From PNAI01 sp964575715 (GTDB taxonomy: Bacteria; Pseudomonadota; Alphaproteobacteria; Rhizobiales; Xanthobacteraceae), in the NCBI GenBank assembly GCA_964575715.1, contig CAZNSG010000333.1, forward strand, positions 1 to 11,677: 11,677 nt of DNA, in the 5' to 3' direction. A model generated the notes under the pieces. The model saw only the letters and a list, made by a program, of their open reading frames with translations. It did no database searches and was not told where the DNA came from. Both the position numbers and the translations under genes were made by a program. How positions within the stretch are numbered: position 1 is the first letter of the stretch; every line of letters begins with the position of its first letter. Of the stretch, positions 5,856 through 11,677 are shown piece after piece.

Positions 5856-6365
5856 GTGGAACGCGCGGCAAAAGCAGAGATGGTGACGGAGCTGAAGGGG
5901 GTCTTCAAGGCCGCCCATACCGTCGTCGTCGCTCATTATGCCGGTCTCACCGTGGGCCAGATGCAGACCCTGCGCAAACAGGCGAAGCTTGCTGGCGCCA
6001 AGGTGAAGGTCGCCAAGAATCGCCTCGCAAAAATCGCTCTTGAGGGCACTGACGTTGCCTCCATCGGGCCTTTGCTTAAGGGACCGACGCTGATCGCCTT
6101 CTCGGGCGATCCGGTGGCAGCGACCAAGGTCGTCGTCGACTTCGCCAAGGGGCACGAGAAATTGGTGATCCTGGGCGGAGCGATGGGTAAGACCGCGCTC
6201 GACGCCAATGGCGTCAAGGCAATCGCCGCGCTGCCATCGCTTGATCAGTTGCGCGCCAAGATCGTCGGCCTCATTGCGGCGCCGGCGACCAAAGTGGCGC
6301 AGTTGATCAACGCACCGGGAGCACAGCTTGCCCGCGTGGTTCAGGCCTATGCCAACAAGAGCTAA
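5856..6365 (+). CDS. rplJ: 50S ribosomal protein L10
   Basis: 169 residues from a GTG start; the family is usually about 165-175. The GTG at 5856 is preferred because it gives the standard start MERAAKAEM and has GGAGAGAG 4-11 nt upstream; the frame stays open to 5700 but the added residues match nothing expected in L10. L10 anchors L7/L12 dimers to the ribosomal stalk and with them regulates this operon. The conserved N-terminal core runs from VVVAHYAGLTVGQMQ (about 26-40) through KVAKNRLAKIALEGTD (about 51-66) to VILGGAMGK (about 106-114). The C-terminal helix (about 140-169) is the L7/L12 docking site. rplL follows after 62 bp. Confidence 0.95.
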   Translation: MERAAKAEMVTELKGVFKAAHTVVVAHYAGLTVGQMQTLRKQAKLAGAKVKVAKNRLAKIALEGTDVASIGPLLKGPTLIAFSGDPVAATKVVVDFAKGHEKLVILGGAMGKTALDANGVKAIAALPSLDQLRAKIVGLIAAPATKVAQLINAPGAQLARVVQAYANKS

Positions 6366-6370
6366 CGAGA

Positions 6371-6388
6371 GCGACCGCAAAGGGTCGC
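6371..6388 (+). repeat. Stem-loop between rplJ and rplL
   Basis: GCGACC (6371-6376) pairs with GGTCGC (6383-6388) around a 6-nt loop, and flanking GAG and CTC could extend it with a bulge. It starts 6 bp after the rplJ stop. With no T-run it is more likely an mRNA-stability or translational-spacing element than a terminator. L7/L12 is needed in excess over L10, so such intercistronic structure would be useful; that role is inferred. Confidence 0.45.
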
Positions 6389-6427
6389 CCGCTCAACCGG
6401 TTCGAACGCAAAAAGGAACGAAGACAA

Positions 6428-6796
6428 ATGGCCGAGTTATCCAAGATTGTTGATGAGCTCTCCAAGCTCACGATCCTCGAAGCATCGGAACTTACCAAGA
6501 TGCTCGAAGAGAAGTGGGGCGTTTCCGCCGCGGCCGCCGTCGCGGTCGCTGCACCTGGCGCAGCCGCTGCGCCGGTCGAGGAGAAGACCGAATTCACCGT
6601 CGTGCTGACGGCAATCGGCGATAAGAAGATCGAGGTCATCAAAGAGGTGCGTGCGCTCACCGGGCTGGGGTTGAAGGAAGCCAAGGACCTGGTCGAGGGC
6701 GCACCCAAGACCGTCAAGGAAGGCGTGAACAAGGAAGAGGCCGGCAAGATCAAGGCAACGCTTGAGAAAGTCGGCGCCAAGGTTGAGCTCAAGTAA
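6428..6796 (+). CDS. rplL: 50S ribosomal protein L7/L12
   Basis: 122 residues, the standard length. L7/L12 forms the flexible stalk dimers that recruit and stimulate translation GTPases. The N-terminal dimerisation domain spans about 1-32. An Ala/Val/Pro hinge (about 34-52) contains AAAAVAVAAPGAAAAP. The C-terminal factor-binding domain (about 53-122) has IEVIKEVRALTGLGLKEAKD (68-87) and ends VGAKVELK. AAGGA lies about 11 nt before the ATG. The downstream gap to rpoB is 370 bp with several hairpins. Confidence 0.97.
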   Translation: MAELSKIVDELSKLTILEASELTKMLEEKWGVSAAAAVAVAAPGAAAAPVEEKTEFTVVLTAIGDKKIEVIKEVRALTGLGLKEAKDLVEGAPKTVKEGVNKEEAGKIKATLEKVGAKVELK

Positions 6797-6817
6797 GCGC
6801 GAGCTTGCTTGAGCGAA

Positions 6818-6849
6818 ATCCCCGGGCGAGCGCAGCGAGACCCGGGGAT
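6818..6849. repeat. Stem-loop 1 of the rplL-rpoB spacer
   Basis: ATCCCCGGG (6818-6826) is the exact complement of CCCGGGGAT (6841-6849) around a 14-nt loop, CGAGCGCAGCGAGA. It lies 21 bp after the rplL stop with no T-run. The GC-rich stem and GCGCAGCG-type loop resemble dispersed palindromic elements of Bradyrhizobium relatives. Confidence 0.6.
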
Positions 6850-6866
6850 CAATAGATGGATGGCAT

Positions 6867-6892
6867 CGGAACTCGGGCTTGTCCGAGTTCCG
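6867..6892. repeat. Stem-loop 2 of the rplL-rpoB spacer
   Basis: CGGAACTCGG (6867-6876) pairs perfectly with CCGAGTTCCG (6883-6892) around GCTTGT: a 10-bp stem with a 6-nt loop. No T-run follows. Confidence 0.6.
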
Positions 6893-6904
6893 GAGGGTCA
6901 AGTT

Positions 6905-6932
6905 CCAATAGTCGGTTAAACCCGACTATTGG
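6905..6932. repeat. Stem-loop 3 of the rplL-rpoB spacer
   Basis: CCAATAGTCGG (6905-6915) pairs perfectly with CCGACTATTGG (6922-6932) around TTAAAC. At 11 bp it is the longest stem in the array and less GC-rich than its neighbours. Confidence 0.6.
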
Positions 6933-6960
6933 TGTCTAGCCCGGCCATGACGAAACAAAA

Positions 6961-6990
6961 GGCGATCCCGGGGAACGCCTCGGGATCGCC
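6961..6990 (+). terminator. Stem-loop 4 of the rplL-rpoB spacer, possible attenuator
   Basis: GGCGATCCCG (6961-6970) pairs perfectly with CGGGATCGCC (6981-6990) around a 10-nt loop and is followed by ATTCTT. Of the six stems it looks most like a partial terminator, because it is GC-rich with T-rich sequence after it, although the T-run is interrupted. E. coli has a known attenuator in the same gap, so a similar role in setting RNA polymerase against stalk protein is plausible but unproven. Confidence 0.4.
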
Positions 6991-6996
6991 ATTCTT

Positions 6997-7010
6997 GCCG
7001 CTTAAGCGGC
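6997..7010. repeat. Palindrome 5 of the rplL-rpoB spacer
   Basis: GCCGCTTAAGCGGC is a perfect 14-bp palindrome. With no spare loop it would open a few central bases as RNA, or could be a dimeric protein site on DNA. Confidence 0.55.
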
Positions 7011-7026
7011 GCTATTGCTGCGGCGA

Positions 7027-7042
7027 TTTGGGGTAACCCAAA
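7027..7042. repeat. Stem-loop 6 of the rplL-rpoB spacer
   Basis: TTTGGG (7027-7032) pairs with CCCAAA (7037-7042) around a GTAA loop; GTAA fits the GNRA tetraloop class (G-N-R-A), giving a stable small hairpin. It is the last of the series, 125 bp before the rpoB start. Confidence 0.5.
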
Positions 7043-7166
7043 AAGTCGAGAAATGAAAAGTTGAGAAGCCGGGCATTCGTACGCCTGTCCAGACGGTCGC
7101 GATGGATTGCGGCATTTTGGAGAGTCGTTCCGGCTGCCCCCACCGGTCGACAACAGAGAGAGCACG

Positions 7167-11285
<4,119 letters not shown>

Positions 11286-11294
11286 CGATTTCAC

Positions 11295-11314
11295 CTTCCC
11301 CGCACGCGGGGGAG
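11295..11314. repeat. Palindromic element between rpoB and rpoC
   Basis: CTTCCCCGC (11295-11303) pairs with GCGGGGGAG (11306-11314), one pair being G-T, around AC. It lies 10 bp after the rpoB stop. Core and flanks resemble the nusG-rplK element (4047-4070), so the two are probably copies of one dispersed family. No T-run follows, and readthrough into rpoC is required. Confidence 0.55.
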
Positions 11315-11356
11315 CGATTCTGAGATTAAACGACCTGCAAGGTCGAGGAGATGACG

Positions 11357-11677
11357 ATGAATCAAGAGATCATGAATCTTTTCAGCCCGCAGGTTCCGGC
11401 GCAGGTCTTCGACCAGATCCGGATTTCGATCGCGAGCCCTGAAAAGATTCTCTCGTGGTCCTACGGCGAGATCAAGAAGCCGGAAACGATCAACTACCGC
11501 ACCTTCAAGCCGGAGCGCGATGGGCTGTTTTGCGCGCGCATCTTCGGGCCGATCAAGGACTACGAGTGCTTGTGCGGCAAGTACAAGCGCATGAAGTACA
11601 AGGGCATCATCTGCGAGAAGTGCTCGGTCGAAGTGACGCTCTCGCGCGTGCGGCGCGAGCGCATGGGCCATATCGAA
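11357..11677 (+). CDS. rpoC: DNA-directed RNA polymerase subunit beta', 5' part only
   Basis: The first 107 codons of rpoC; the gene runs off the end of the window. The ATG at 11357 is preferred over the in-frame ATG at 11351 because AGGAG ends 6 nt before it and it gives the family start MNQEIMNLF. The visible part includes the lineage-conserved ASPEKILSWSYGEIKKPET (26-44) and RTFKPERDGLFCARIFGP (48-65). The zinc-binding element of the clamp follows, with Cys71, Cys73, Cys86 and Cys89 all present. It is 71 bp downstream of rpoB and surely co-transcribed. Confidence 0.97.
   Translation, partial: MNQEIMNLFSPQVPAQVFDQIRISIASPEKILSWSYGEIKKPETINYRTFKPERDGLFCARIFGPIKDYECLCGKYKRMKYKGIICEKCSVEVTLSRVRRERMGHIE

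Noticed and set aside
6818..7042. CRISPR-like array in the rplL-rpoB gap
   Set aside because: The stems differ from each other in sequence and there are no constant direct repeats or spacers.
7107..7166. Upstream start for rpoB adding 20 residues
   Set aside because: The added residues do not match the conserved RpoB start; MAQTF at 7167 does, and it has a ribosome-binding site.

Overview
The window looks like a chromosomal segment from an alphaproteobacterium, most likely Hyphomicrobiales of the Bradyrhizobium/Rhodopseudomonas/Xanthobacteraceae kind. The support is the gene order secE-nusG-rplK-rplA-rplJ-rplL-rpoB-rpoC, the wording of the L10, RpoB and RpoC proteins, GC-rich codon use in the core genes, and short GC-rich palindromes between genes. 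The genus is inferred; no search was run.

Region 1 (1 to about 3070) is accessory in character. It holds a secreted two-domain protein that joins a ClpP-like N-terminal domain to a formylglycine-generating-enzyme-like (SUMF1-like) C-terminal domain (231-1772). After a poorly resolved 583-bp gap comes a small exported protein with Rap1a-like wording (2356-2724). Next are a 26-codon remnant resembling a serine recombinase tail (2790-2870, minus strand), an 11-bp-spaced direct repeat, and a 45-nt 3' fragment of a tRNA-Trp gene (3025-3069). The fragment has the CCA anticodon, T-arm, acceptor 3' strand and CCA end but no matching 5' half. tRNA-Trp commonly lies just upstream of secE in this group. 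The simplest reading is that region 1 is the distal end of an element integrated into tRNA-Trp, with the fragment as its att duplication. The intact tRNA should lie upstream of the window.

Region 2 (about 3070 to 11677) is the core transcription/translation operon on the plus strand. It carries secE (preprotein translocase), nusG (transcription factor), rplK and rplA (L11 and L1), rplJ and rplL (L10 and L7/L12 stalk), rpoB (complete, 1372 codons) and the first 107 codons of rpoC. All appear intact, and the rifampicin-pocket residues checked in RpoB are wild type.

The most notable parts of region 2 are the spacers. The rplA-rplJ gap (570 bp from the rplA stop to the GTG start chosen for rplJ) has a good promoter candidate and a long, potentially structured leader. 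The rplL-rpoB gap (370 bp) has six successive perfect inverted repeats. Related GC-rich palindromes sit in the nusG-rplK and rpoB-rpoC gaps. Short sequence elements recur upstream of rplJ, rplL and rpoB. These probably set L10-L7/L12 against RNA polymerase output by leader regulation, attenuation or RNA processing, but that is inference.

No CRISPR array, complete transposon or intact integrase was seen. The best candidates for new biology are the ClpP-like/SUMF1-like secreted fusion on a putative tRNA-Trp island, and the stem-loop array before rpoB.
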